A stretch of DNA of 64,000 nucleotides. It comes from G965222335 sp965222335. Lineage in GTDB: Bacteria > Pseudomonadota > Gammaproteobacteria > Pseudomonadales > Halieaceae. The notes below the pieces were generated by a model that saw only the letters and a program-made list of their open reading frames with translations, made no database searches and had not been told where the DNA came from. The DNA lies in the NCBI GenBank assembly GCA_965222335.1, contig OZ244944.1:3844001-3908000 (forward strand), given 5' to 3'. The first letter of the stretch is position 1. Every line of letters begins with the position of its first letter. Positions 1-8,284 of this stretch are shown here, piece by piece. A program made the translations under genes and the position numbers.

Positions 1-1
1 C

Positions 2-268
2 GATAGTTGTGCCAGGCACCGGGCATGGGCGGAAGAGGCTGGTATCCCGATGCGGCTTTTGCCACTATCGGGCGTGGCGCGCGACGTGGATAGCGCCGCG
101 GATCTGGGCGAACTGCTCGGCACCTGCGCGGATCCGGCCAGCGCGGTCGGGCCGGCGACGCGCCGGCTGTTGCAGCGCGGACCCCTGGGCGCGCGCCTGA
201 GGCAGGCGATGGCCGCGGCGACCAACGCCCAGACAACAACGGAACAGGGAGACGCACGGCGATCATGA
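2..268 (+). CDS. CofC/FbiD-type phospholactate guanylyltransferase, C-terminal fragment
   Basis: Open at the left window edge; only about 88 C-terminal residues are present. The fragment carries a Cys-Ala-Arg-His followed by LPLSGVARDVDSAADLGELL, which matches the end of the CofC/FbiD family, where a conserved LDTPxDL-type segment closes the nucleotidyltransferase fold. CofC makes the activated lactyl or phosphoenolpyruvyl guanosine diphosphate used by CofD in coenzyme F420 assembly. Its stop overlaps the start of the CofGH gene (ATGA at 265-268), so the two are translationally coupled. The assignment rests on this short C-terminus plus the neighbour; the catalytic part lies outside the window. 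Confidence 0.72.
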   Translation, partial: DSCARHRAWAEEAGIPMRLLPLSGVARDVDSAADLGELLGTCADPASAVGPATRRLLQRGPLGARLRQAMAAATNAQTTTEQGDARRS

Positions 269-2793
269 CCAGGCCAATACCACCCGAACTGGCGGCGCTA
301 CTCGAGGGCGATACGCTCTCGGAAAACGATGCGCTGGCGCTGGCTGCACAGCCCGATACCGCGTTGCTGGCGCAGGTAGCAGCGCAGCTGCGCGACCATG
401 GCCACCGCAATGTGGTGAGCTATTCGCGCAAGCTGTTCCTGCCGCTCACCCATCTGTGTCGGGATGTCTGCCACTACTGCACCTTCGCCCGCACCCCGCG
501 CCACCTGGAGCAGGCTTACATGCCGGTCGAGACCGTGCTGGCGCAGTGTCGCGAGGCAGAGGCCATGGGCTGCCAGGAGGCGCTGCTGACCCTCGGGGAA
601 AAACCCGAACTGCGATACAGTGCGGCGCGCAATGCCCTTGCCGAGATGGGGTATGCCACCACCCTGGAGTACGTAGAGGCCGTTGCCAGGGCGATCCTCG
701 AGCATACCTCCCTGCTGCCCCACATCAATGCCGGCTGCATGACCGCGAGCGAAATCGCCGCCCTGCGCCGGGTCAGCGCCTCCATGGGCATTATGCTGGA
801 GTCTGCCTCGCCGCGGTTGCTGGAGAAGGGCATGCCGCACCACGGCTCACCCGACAAGGAACCCGCGCGGCGCCTGCGGACCATCGAACTGGCGGGCGAA
901 GCCGGTGTGCCTTTCACCTCGGGCATCCTGATCGGCATCGGCGAGACCCGCCGAGAACGTATCGAATCGCTGCTGGCCCTGCGCCGCCTGCACCAGCGTC
1001 ACGGTCACCTGCAGGAAGTGATTGTGCAGAACTTTCGCGCCAAGCCGGGTACCCGGATGGCACAGGCGCCTGAACCGGACCTGGATGAGCTGCTGTGGAG
1101 CATCGCGGTGGCGCGCCTCGTGTTCGGCCCCCGGATGAATATCCAGGCGCCCCCGAATCTGAGCCCCGGGGTGCTGCCGCAGCTGATTGGCGCGGGTATC
1201 AATGACTGGGGCGGGGTGTCACCGCTGACCCCGGACTATGTGAATCCCGAGGCGCCCTGGCCGCATCTGGAACGCCTGTCGGCGGAGACCAGCGCCGCGG
1301 GCAAGCATCTCGAGCAGCGCCTGACGATCTACCCGGCCTATGCTCAGGCGCCTGCGCGCTGGCTGGACCCGGCGGTGCGGGGCGCCGTCCTGCGCCAGGC
1401 GGACAGTGCCGGCTTTGCGCGACGCGACGACTGGGCCCCGGGAGAGAACGCGGCGGTTCCCGATACGGATGCGCAGCTCCTTGATGTCCCCGGCGCCAGG
1501 GTTGCCGTCGCCGCCGACCTGCAGGCGGCGCTGCGGCGCTGTCTCGCGGGCGAGGAGCCCAGCGCGGCAGAAATCGCGCGCCTGTTCGAGGCGCGGGGTG
1601 AGGAGTTCAGCGCGGTGGTGGCGGCAGCCGACGCCCTGCGGCGCGAGCGCTGCGGCGATACCGTGACCTATGTCGTCAACCGCAATATCAATTACACCAA
1701 TGTGTGCTACTTCAAATGCCAGTTCTGTGCGTTTTCCAAGGGCAAGCTGCAGGATGAGCTGCGGGGCCGGCCCTACGATATCAGCGGGGAGGAGATTGCC
1801 CGGCGCTGTATCGAAGCCTGGCAGCGCGGTGCCACCGAGGTCTGCATGCAGGGTGGCATTCACCCGGATTACACCGGCCAGACCTACCTGGATATCCTGC
1901 GCACCGTGCGCGAGGCCACACCCGGCATGCACATTCACGCCTTCTCCCCGCTGGAGGTCTGGCAGGGCGCCCACACCCTGGGCCTGGAACTGGAGGATTA
2001 TCTGCGCCAGTTGCGCCAGGCTGGCCTGGATACCTTGCCGGGTACCGCTGCGGAGGTGCTCGATGACGAGGTGCGGGAGGTGCTGTGCCCGGACAAGCTG
2101 GATAGCGCCCAGTGGCTGCAGGTGATGGCAGCGGCCCACCGGGTTGGCTTTCGCACCACCGCCACGATCATGTACGGGCACATCGACCAGCCCCGGCACT
2201 GGGCCAACCACCTGCTGGCCATCCGGCGCCTGCAGGCGCGCCACGGCGGCTTTACCGAGTTCGTGCCGCTGCCCTTCGTCCATATGGAGGCGCCCATGTA
2301 CCTGCGCGGCGCAGCCCGCCCCGGTCCCAGCTTCCGCGAGGCCGTGTTGATGCACGCGGTGGCGCGGCTGGTGTTCAACGGCCTGATCGACAATATCCAG
2401 GTCTCCTGGGTCAAGATGGGCGAGGCCGGCGTCGCGGCCTGCCTGGCCGCCGGTGCCAACGACCTTGGCGGCACCCTGATGAATGAGAGCATCACCCGTG
2501 CCGCTGGCTCGGTCCACGGCCAGGAATGGTCCCCGATGGTCATGGAATCGCAGATTCGTGCCGCCGGGCGCACGCCGCGTCAGCGCAGCACCCTGTATCG
2601 GGAGGTGCCCGCCGCCAGGCGCCTGTGCGGACAGCGCGCGGTCAGCCTGCTGGCCGTGGACAACGCGCCGGCCGGCAAGCGCCAGCGAAGCAAGCAGCTT
2701 GCGCCCGTACCGGAGGCATTGGCTCCAAGGGAGGCCGCCCCACGGGAGGCCGCCCCACCGGAGCAGGTGGTGCTGATGGCCGCCTGTAACTGA
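265..2793 (+). CDS. cofGH: Fused CofG-CofH 7,8-didemethyl-8-hydroxy-5-deazariboflavin (Fo) synthase
   Basis: 842 aa, the size of actinobacterial FbiC. Two radical-SAM domains follow one another. The N-terminal CofG-like half has a CxxxCxxC iron-sulfur site at Cys65, Cys69 and Cys72 (CRDVCHYC). The C-terminal CofH-like half has a second at Cys481, Cys485 and Cys488 (CYFKCQFC). CofH joins tyrosine to the flavin precursor 5-amino-6-ribitylaminouracil and CofG closes the ring to give Fo, the chromophore of coenzyme F420. The last 40 or so residues form a low-complexity tail with a PREAA repeat (15-nt units at 2725-2754). ATGA overlap with the upstream CofC-like gene indicates one operon. F420 synthesis is patchy in gammaproteobacteria, so transfer is possible. 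The fusion and both cluster motifs make the identification strong. Confidence 0.93.
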   Translation: MTRPIPPELAALLEGDTLSENDALALAAQPDTALLAQVAAQLRDHGHRNVVSYSRKLFLPLTHLCRDVCHYCTFARTPRHLEQAYMPVETVLAQCREAEAMGCQEALLTLGEKPELRYSAARNALAEMGYATTLEYVEAVARAILEHTSLLPHINAGCMTASEIAALRRVSASMGIMLESASPRLLEKGMPHHGSPDKEPARRLRTIELAGEAGVPFTSGILIGIGETRRERIESLLALRRLHQRHGHLQEVIVQNFRAKPGTRMAQAPEPDLDELLWSIAVARLVFGPRMNIQAPPNLSPGVLPQLIGAGINDWGGVSPLTPDYVNPEAPWPHLERLSAETSAAGKHLEQRLTIYPAYAQAPARWLDPAVRGAVLRQADSAGFARRDDWAPGENAAVPDTDAQLLDVPGARVAVAADLQAALRRCLAGEEPSAAEIARLFEARGEEFSAVVAAADALRRERCGDTVTYVVNRNINYTNVCYFKCQFCAFSKGKLQDELRGRPYDISGEEIARRCIEAWQRGATEVCMQGGIHPDYTGQTYLDILRTVREATPGMHIHAFSPLEVWQGAHTLGLELEDYLRQLRQAGLDTLPGTAAEVLDDEVREVLCPDKLDSAQWLQVMAAAHRVGFRTTATIMYGHIDQPRHWANHLLAIRRLQARHGGFTEFVPLPFVHMEAPMYLRGAARPGPSFREAVLMHAVARLVFNGLIDNIQVSWVKMGEAGVAACLAAGANDLGGTLMNESITRAAGSVHGQEWSPMVMESQIRAAGRTPRQRSTLYREVPAARRLCGQRAVSLLAVDNAPAGKRQRSKQLAPVPEALAPREAAPREAAPPEQVVLMAACN

Positions 2794-2800
2794 GGCGCTG

Positions 2801-3493
2801 ATGGCGTCCGCGGCGCGCCCGGTACGGCTCGAGGCCAGCTGGCTTGCGCACCTGGCAGAAGAGTTCGAGCAGCCCTACCTGCTGGCTTTGCGCGATTTCC
2901 TGCAGCAGGAGAAGCGCGCGGGGAAGCGTATTTTCCCCGCCGGTGAGGATATGTTCCGGGCCTTTGACTGTACGCCCCTGCCGCAGGTCAAGGTGGTCAT
3001 CCTGGGACAGGATCCCTATCACGGCGATGGCCAGGCCCACGGCCTGAGCTTCTCCGTGCCCGCCGGTGTTCGGGTACCTCCCTCCCTACAGAATATTTAC
3101 AAGGAAATTCACGCCGAGTTTGGCTGTCCGGTGCCCGCCCACGGCAACCTGTCCAGCTGGGCGCGCCAGGGGGTGCTGCTGCTCAACAGCGTGCTCTCGG
3201 TGGAGGCGGCCAGCCCGGGTTCCCACCGCGGCAAGGGTTGGGAGACCTTCACCGACCGCGTCATAGAACTGGTCAACCGCGAGCGCGAGGGCGTGGTGTT
3301 TATGCTCTGGGGCAGTTACGCCCAGCGCAAGGGCGGGATGATCGATCCGGGTCGGCATCATGTGCTGACGGCGCCGCATCCGTCCCCGCTCAGCGCCCAC
3401 CGGGGCTTTCTCGGCTGCGGGCACTTCGCTGCCGCCAACCGCTACCTGGAACAGCGCGGCATTGCGCCCATTGATTGGTGTATCAGCGACTGA
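2801..3493 (+). CDS. ung: Uracil-DNA glycosylase
   Basis: 230 aa, normal for family 1 UDG. It removes uracil from DNA to start base-excision repair. The water-activating motif GQDPYHGDGQAHGLSF is present with Asp71 and His74, and the DNA-intercalation loop HPSPLSAHRGF is near the C-terminus. It begins 7 bp after the cofGH stop, so it may be read through from the F420 transcript, although no functional link is known. It ends 10 bp from the convergent ygfZ gene. No clear independent promoter is visible. Confidence 0.96.
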   Translation: MASAARPVRLEASWLAHLAEEFEQPYLLALRDFLQQEKRAGKRIFPAGEDMFRAFDCTPLPQVKVVILGQDPYHGDGQAHGLSFSVPAGVRVPPSLQNIYKEIHAEFGCPVPAHGNLSSWARQGVLLLNSVLSVEAASPGSHRGKGWETFTDRVIELVNREREGVVFMLWGSYAQRKGGMIDPGRHHVLTAPHPSPLSAHRGFLGCGHFAAANRYLEQRGIAPIDWCISD

Positions 3494-3503
3494 GCCGCGC
3501 CAT

Positions 3504-4436
3504 TCACTCCGGCTCCAGCGCGTAGGGCAGGGTACCCAGTTCCAGGCTTGCCGGTGCGTCACCGTCTAGCTCCAGGTTATCCCCCAGGCTGCGCTCGGCC
3601 ACGCAGACCAGCAGGCGCGTGGCGCCGCCCCCCGCGGGCGTGGCGGCAGCATTGATCACCTCGCCCACGGCCTTGCCCGCGGCCATGATGGGGTCGCCGG
3701 CGCGCGGCGGGGCGACTGCGGTGGCGCTGGCGAGGTGGGTACGGCGCTTGCTCTTGCCCCGGTAGTGGAGGCGCGCGACCACCTCCTGGCCGGTGTAACA
3801 GCCCTTGTGGAAGCTGATGTGTCCCGTGCGATCAAAATTCAATGCCTGGGGCAGGTGGGTGTCGATGGTGGCTGCCTGCAGGCGAACCACACCGCGTTCA
3901 ATATGCAGTAGTCGCCAGCTATCGGCATCTGCCGGGGTGGCCGCTGCGGCCAGCGCTGCCATCACGGCCTGCCGACGGTCCTCTCGTACCCACAGTTCAT
4001 ACACCTGGGCATCGCGGTCAAGCTGGATCGCGCAGAGCCCCTCGCCGCAGGCCGCTGCCATGGCCCCGGGCTCGTTGATCGCCGCCACCTGCTGCAGGGT
4101 CGTTGCAGCGTCCGCGCCCCACAGACCCATCACCTGCCAGTCGGCGGCAGGGTCGAGTTCGGCCTTGGAAAATACGATGTATTTCCCCAACACCGTGGCG
4201 GCGTGCTCCGCGATCTCGTCGGCGAGGCGCAGCAGGTAACTGTCTTCGCCGGGACGCGCGAGGAGGAAGTCGCAGATGACCCGCCCCTGGGGATTGCAGT
4301 AGGCGCCCTGGCGGGCAGATTCCGCGCTCACCTCGCGCAGGTCACAGGTCACCTGGCCCTGCAGGAATCGCTCCGCATCGGGGCCCTGCACCTGTAACAG
4401 CGCCTCGTGGGCAAGTTCGGCAAAATATGTGGTCAC
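3504..4436 (-). CDS. ygfZ: YgfZ-type folate-binding Fe-S cluster protein
   Basis: 310 aa if begun at the GTG at 4436, which has AAGGGGG six bases upstream; the open frame continues much further but that extension overlaps the divergent sdhE and has no family similarity. The hallmark KGCYTGQEVVARLHYRG stretch contains the conserved Cys of the K-G-C-Y-x-G-Q-E motif, and the N-terminus has the GPDAERFLQGQVTCD segment. YgfZ is a tetrahydrofolate-binding GcvT-like protein needed for assembly or repair of some Fe-S enzymes, including radical-SAM proteins. It is divergent from sdhE, as in many gammaproteobacteria. Confidence 0.93.
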   Translation of the reverse strand: MTTYFAELAHEALLQVQGPDAERFLQGQVTCDLREVSAESARQGAYCNPQGRVICDFLLARPGEDSYLLRLADEIAEHAATVLGKYIVFSKAELDPAADWQVMGLWGADAATTLQQVAAINEPGAMAAACGEGLCAIQLDRDAQVYELWVREDRRQAVMAALAAAATPADADSWRLLHIERGVVRLQAATIDTHLPQALNFDRTGHISFHKGCYTGQEVVARLHYRGKSKRRTHLASATAVAPPRAGDPIMAAGKAVGEVINAAATPAGGGATRLLVCVAERSLGDNLELDGDAPASLELGTLPYALEPE

Positions 4437-4522
4437 GCTGATCCCCCTTGCAACATGAAGCCCCATCATAGGCGCTGTCATCCGCACTGTCAGCCTTCGT
4501 CTGGAGCCAGTTGGCAAGGGTG

Positions 4523-4528
4523 TATAAT
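4523..4528 (+). promoter_or_regulatory. -10 element of the sdhE-ygfX promoter
   Basis: A perfect TATAAT lies 38 bp before the sdhE start in the space between divergent ygfZ and sdhE. No good -35 hexamer stands 16-18 bp upstream, so activation or a weak -35 must be assumed. Confidence 0.5.
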
Positions 4529-4565
4529 GCGCGTTTTTGCTGTTCCCCCGGAGGCCGCAATCACT

Positions 4566-4829
4566 ATGATCGAGGACGAGGAAGTCAACCGCATGCGCTG
4601 GGCGAGCCGGCGCGGTATGTTGGAACTGGACCTGCTGCTCGAGCCCTTTGTCGACGCGCGCTACCGCCAGCTGGATGCGCGTGACCGCCAGCGCTACCAG
4701 AAGCTCGTGCGCTGCGAGGACCAGGACCTGTTTGCCTGGTTGATGCGCCGGGAGGAGCCCGCCGATGAAGAACTCGCCGTCATGGTGCGGCAGATCCTCG
4801 ACCATGCGCGGGGTTCTGCTCCCGCTTAG
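4566..4829 (+). CDS. sdhE: FAD assembly factor SdhE
   Basis: 87 aa, the family size. SdhE (YgfY/CptB) promotes covalent attachment of FAD to succinate dehydrogenase and fumarate reductase flavoprotein subunits. The RRGMLELD segment near residue 14 holds the conserved RGxxE motif required for flavinylation. The ATG at 4566 is chosen because it begins the family-typical N-terminus; the frame extends upstream across the promoter without conservation. ygfX begins inside its last 26 bases, so the two are coupled. Confidence 0.93.
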   Translation: MIEDEEVNRMRWASRRGMLELDLLLEPFVDARYRQLDARDRQRYQKLVRCEDQDLFAWLMRREEPADEELAVMVRQILDHARGSAPA

Positions 4830-5202
4830 GTCTTCCTCTTACGGTCGCTGCATTTCCCTGCTCTGGATCGCCGGCCTCTGCCTTGCGCCCTTGCTGGTGT
4901 GGGAAAGGGGTTACCCCGCCCTCGCAGCGGTGCTGGTCGTATACAGCATCTTCTGTGTGTTCTGCTGGCGTGCGCCACAGCCCGCTGTCCTCGCCTGCCG
5001 GGCGGGGGTCTGGTACCTGTGGTTTGCCCGCAGCGGCTGGCATCCGGTCACCCTGGGCCCGGGCGCCGTCTGCCTGCCCTGGCTGGTCTACCTGCCCTGG
5101 CGGGCCGCCGGTGTCGGCCGGGGTTGCCTGTGCCTGTGGCCGGATAGCGGGGCAAGCGCAGAGCTGCGCCGCCTGCGTCGCTGCCTGAAGCTACAGGGGT
5201 GA
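4804..5202 (+). CDS. ygfX: YgfX/CptA family membrane protein
   Basis: 132 aa. Two hydrophobic helices lie at roughly residues 15-50, followed by a short soluble part rich in Trp and Arg, matching the YgfX family (DUF1434) that accompanies sdhE. YgfX has been described as the toxin of a proposed type IV toxin-antitoxin pair with SdhE/YgfY in E. coli, but other work assigns SdhE only to flavinylation, so the role is unsettled. The start at 4804 places the two helices at the N-terminus as expected; an in-frame start at 4765 is less likely. The stop overlaps the convergent nadB stop by 12 bp. Confidence 0.78.
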   Translation: MRGVLLPLRSSSYGRCISLLWIAGLCLAPLLVWERGYPALAAVLVVYSIFCVFCWRAPQPAVLACRAGVWYLWFARSGWHPVTLGPGAVCLPWLVYLPWRAAGVGRGCLCLWPDSGASAELRRLRRCLKLQG

Positions 5203-6774
5203 ATTGGGCGGGGTGAGGACCGTATCCTCGGCGACGGGCAGGGTCTCGGGGTAGTCGAGGGTGTAGTGCAGGCCGCGACTCTCTCGTCGCGACATCGCGC
5301 AGCGGATCATCAGCTGGGCGACCATTGCCAGGTTACGCAATTCCAGCAGGTCATTGCTGACCTTGTAATTGCTGTAGTACTCGGCAATTTCCGACTGTAG
5401 CAGGTTGACCCGGTGCTCGGCCCGCTGCAGGCGCTTGTTGGTGCGCACGATGCCGACATAGTCCCACATGAACCGCCGCAGCTCCTCCCAGTTGTGGGAA
5501 ATCACCACGTCCTCGTCCGAGTCGGTGACCTGGCTCTCGTCCCAGGGCGCAACGGTCGCCGGGACCGGTGTCGCGGCGATGCTGGCGCTGATGTCACTGG
5601 CGGCAGACTGGGCGTAGACAATGCATTCCAGCAGCGAGTTACTGGCCATGCGATTGGCGCCGTGCAGCCCGGTGCAGGAGGATTCGCCCACGGCGTACAG
5701 TCCGGCCAGGTCGGTACGTCCCCGGGTGTCTACCAGGATACCGCCACAGGTGTAGTGGGCAGCGGGCACCACCGGGATCGGCTCCCGGGTGATGTCGATG
5801 CCGAACTCGGCGCAGCGCTCGGTCACCGTGGGAAAGTGCTCGCGCAGGAAGCTCGCACTCTTGTGGGAAATGTCCAGGAATACGCAGTCCGCACCCAGGC
5901 GCTTCATCTCATGGTCAATGGCGCGGGCGACCACATCCCTGGGGGCCAGCTCGCCGCGGGCGTCAAAGTGGTGCATGAAACGCTGGCCGTCCGGTAGCAG
6001 GAGGTGACCGCCCTCGCCGCGGATGGCCTCGGTGACCAGGAACGACTTGGCCTTCGGGTGGTACAGGCAGGTGGGATGGAACTGGTTGAATTCCAGGTTG
6101 GCCACCCGGCAGCCGGCGCGCCATGCCATGGCGATACCGTCGCCACTGGCGCCATCGGGATTGCTGGTATACAGATAGGCCTTGCTCGCACCGCCCGTGG
6201 CCAGGACCACGGCGCGCGCCCGGAACAGTTCGACGTGACCACTGCGCCGGTCGAGGATGTACGCACCCTGGCAGCTGCCGTCGCGCACCACCAGGTCCAC
6301 CGCGACCCGGTGGGGGAAGATGTCGATATTGTCCTGGCCCTGGGCCTTCTCGGTCAGCACCTCGGAGATGGCGCGGCCCGTGCGATCGGCGGCGTGGATG
6401 ATGCGGCGGTGGCTGTGGCCACCTTCCCGCGTCAGGTGGAATTCATCGGCGTGATCCGGGCGCAGATCGAAGCCGACGCCCTGTGCTACCAGCCACTCGA
6501 CGCAGCTTTTACTGTTCCTGACGGTGAACTCTACCGCGTCCCGCTTGCACAGGCCGGCACCGGCGGCGAGGGTGTCCTCGACGTGGGAATCGATACTGTC
6601 CCTGGTATCCAGCACCGCAGCCATACCGCCCTGGGCCCAGTAGGTGGAGCCCTGGTTGAGGTCGGCTTTGGACAGGAGGGCGATTCGGAAATCGGCGGGC
6701 AGGCGCAATGCCAGGCTCAAGCCGGCGGCACCCGCACCGATAATCAGCACGTCGTGGTCAAACTCTCTGGGCAT
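5191..6774 (-). CDS. nadB: L-aspartate oxidase
   Basis: 527 aa, normal length. It oxidises L-aspartate to iminoaspartate with FAD, the first step of de novo NAD synthesis; NadA then condenses it with DHAP. The N-terminal dinucleotide motif IIGAGAAGLSLAL is followed by the QGSTYWAQGGMAAV segment. The catalytic region contains ELAPRDVVARAI and the late GLHGANRMASNSLLE motif. The ATG at 6774 was chosen because it lies five residues before the FAD-binding strand; the frame runs about 80 codons further upstream without homology. nadB upstream of and divergent from rpoE is the usual gammaproteobacterial arrangement. Confidence 0.96.
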   Translation of the reverse strand: MPREFDHDVLIIGAGAAGLSLALRLPADFRIALLSKADLNQGSTYWAQGGMAAVLDTRDSIDSHVEDTLAAGAGLCKRDAVEFTVRNSKSCVEWLVAQGVGFDLRPDHADEFHLTREGGHSHRRIIHAADRTGRAISEVLTEKAQGQDNIDIFPHRVAVDLVVRDGSCQGAYILDRRSGHVELFRARAVVLATGGASKAYLYTSNPDGASGDGIAMAWRAGCRVANLEFNQFHPTCLYHPKAKSFLVTEAIRGEGGHLLLPDGQRFMHHFDARGELAPRDVVARAIDHEMKRLGADCVFLDISHKSASFLREHFPTVTERCAEFGIDITREPIPVVPAAHYTCGGILVDTRGRTDLAGLYAVGESSCTGLHGANRMASNSLLECIVYAQSAASDISASIAATPVPATVAPWDESQVTDSDEDVVISHNWEELRRFMWDYVGIVRTNKRLQRAEHRVNLLQSEIAEYYSNYKVSNDLLELRNLAMVAQLMIRCAMSRRESRGLHYTLDYPETLPVAEDTVLTPPNSPL

Positions 6775-6880
6775 GAGCTGTGCTTGATGCCTATCCGGGT
6801 GGCTTATATGATGACGCGCACCGCGCGCCGGCGTGCGAGTATATCGCAGGACGCAAGCGGGAAGGAAATCCAGCCTTGGG

Positions 6881-6907
6881 GAACTTTTTGTCATCCTGTG
6901 CTTCTGA
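6881..6907 (+). promoter_or_regulatory. Distal sigma-E (AlgU-type) promoter of the rpoE operon
   Basis: GAACTT at 6881-6886, a 16-base spacer, then TCTGA at 6903-6907: an exact match to the AlgU/RpoE consensus (GAACTT-N16/17-TCtgA), also with G's before the -35. It lies 127 bp before the rpoE start and reads towards it, implying autoregulation. Confidence 0.75.
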
Positions 6908-6932
6908 TAGGTCGCGATACTGGCGCGGGCGA

Positions 6933-6959
6933 GAACTTTCGCCCACGCCTGCTGTCTAT
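6933..6959 (+). promoter_or_regulatory. Proximal sigma-E-like promoter of the rpoE operon
   Basis: GAACTT at 6933-6938, a 16-base spacer and TCTAT at 6955-6959. The spacing equals the distal promoter exactly 52 bp upstream; the -10 is one or two bases from consensus. It would start transcription about 70 bp before rpoE. Confidence 0.6.
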
Positions 6960-7033
6960 GTGGGCAGTGGATTGCTCCACGCCATGGCAGCCATGTCGGC
7001 ACTCTTGCCGGCAACTAGGGAGGGTGACGGCAC

Positions 7034-7618
7034 GTGACTGCCACAGCGACGGACCGGCAACTGGTTGCCAAGGTGCAAAAGGGCGACTCCCGGGCTTTTG
7101 ACCTGCTGGTCCTGAAATACCAGCACAAGATCATGAGCCTGATCAGTCGCTATGTGCACGATGCGGATGAGGTGCAGGACGTGGCCCAGGAGGCCTTCAT
7201 CAAAGCCTATCGGGCGCTGCCGAATTTTCGCGGTGAGAGTGCCTTTTATACCTGGCTGTACCGGATCGCGATCAACACGGCAAAGAATCACCTGGTTTCC
7301 CGCTCGCGGCGACCGCCGGGATCGGATGTCGAGGTCGAGGACGCCGAGTATTATGAGGGTGGCGGTGCATTGCGGGACATCGAGTCGCCGGAGTCAGCGC
7401 TTTACGGAGCGGAACTCAAGGCCGTGGTCGAACGCGCGATCCAGGAGCTGCCGGATGATTTGCGAACCGCGGTAACGTTGCGTGAATTTGATGGTCTCAG
7501 TTACGAGGACATTGCCGAGATCATGAGCTGTCCGGTAGGGACAGTGCGGTCGCGGATATTCCGCGCCCGCGAAGCGATTGACAAACAGGTCAGGCAGCAG
7601 GTGGAAGGCCTGTCCTGA
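7034..7618 (+). CDS. rpoE: RNA polymerase sigma factor RpoE/AlgU
   Basis: 194 aa, almost exactly the length of AlgU/RpoE. An ECF sigma factor that directs transcription of envelope-stress genes and, in pseudomonads, alginate genes. Region 2 is seen in LVLKYQHKIMSLISRYVHD with the DEVQDVAQEAFIKAYRAL stretch; region 4 in LPDDLRTAVTLREFDGLSYE and the helix GTVRSRIFRARE. The GTG at 7034 follows a GGAGGG ribosome site. It heads the operon rpoE-mucA-mucB-rseC-mucD and has two sigma-E-type promoters in front. A 6-bp inverted repeat (TGTCCT gac AGGACA, 7611-7625) covers its stop codon. Confidence 0.97.
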   Translation: MTATATDRQLVAKVQKGDSRAFDLLVLKYQHKIMSLISRYVHDADEVQDVAQEAFIKAYRALPNFRGESAFYTWLYRIAINTAKNHLVSRSRRPPGSDVEVEDAEYYEGGGALRDIESPESALYGAELKAVVERAIQELPDDLRTAVTLREFDGLSYEDIAEIMSCPVGTVRSRIFRAREAIDKQVRQQVEGLS

Positions 7619-7673
7619 CAGGACAAACCCGAATATTGACAGAGCAAGCGCGCGCGAGCGCGAAGGAAACGAC

Positions 7674-8276
7674 ATGACCGACAAGATGCGTGAGTCCCTC
7701 TCGGCCGTGATGGATGGCGAAGCCGACGAGCTGGAGCTGCAGCGAGTGCTGCGCCAGATCGGGGAGGACGAGCCCCTGCGCCAGACCTGGATGCGCTACC
7801 ACGCGGCGTCCGCTGCGGTCAGCGGACAGACGGTTACGCACGTTCATGTCGACATTTCCTCGCGGGTGCGCGCAGCCCTCGATGACGACGCAGACGCCCG
7901 CTCTGCCGACTCCCGCTGGCAGGCCTGGAGGCGTCCGCTGGCGAGTTTCGCGGTAGCGGCCTCGGTGGCGGCGACGGTGGTGTTGGGCGGCCAGCAGCTG
8001 GCCACCCTGGGCGGCGCGGCCAGTACGCCCGAGGCGGAGACCATCGCGACGGGGGTCTCGCCCGTGGGTATGGTGAACAGTTTTGGCGCCACTTCGGTAC
8101 AGGCCAGCTTTGGCACCCGCTCGGTACCGGTATTACAACCCGCGACCCGCACGGCCTATCATGAACTCGCGCGCCAGCGCATGAGCCAGTACAGCCAGAT
8201 GCACGCTGAACAGGCGGCACTGAATACCCCCCAGGGCCTGCTGCCCTTTGCCCGCGTGGAGCGCATCAAGGAGTGA
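7674..8276 (+). CDS. mucA: Anti-sigma-E factor RseA/MucA
   Basis: 200 aa. The N-terminal segment MRESLSAVMDGEADELELQRVL is the cytoplasmic anti-sigma domain that holds RpoE; one membrane helix lies near residues 89-107; the remainder is periplasmic and is the target of regulated proteolysis in envelope stress. The start at 7674 has an AAGGAAAC site. It lies 55 bp after rpoE, and its stop precedes mucB, as in Pseudomonas and E. coli. Confidence 0.92.
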   Translation: MTDKMRESLSAVMDGEADELELQRVLRQIGEDEPLRQTWMRYHAASAAVSGQTVTHVHVDISSRVRAALDDDADARSADSRWQAWRRPLASFAVAASVAATVVLGGQQLATLGGAASTPEAETIATGVSPVGMVNSFGATSVQASFGTRSVPVLQPATRTAYHELARQRMSQYSQMHAEQAALNTPQGLLPFARVERIKE

Positions 8277-8284
8277 CCTGCGGC

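Noticed and set aside
1219..2517. 432-codon minus-strand frame opposite cofGH
   Set aside because: Fully inside a gene with two conserved iron-sulfur motifs; no ribosome site and shadow-like composition.
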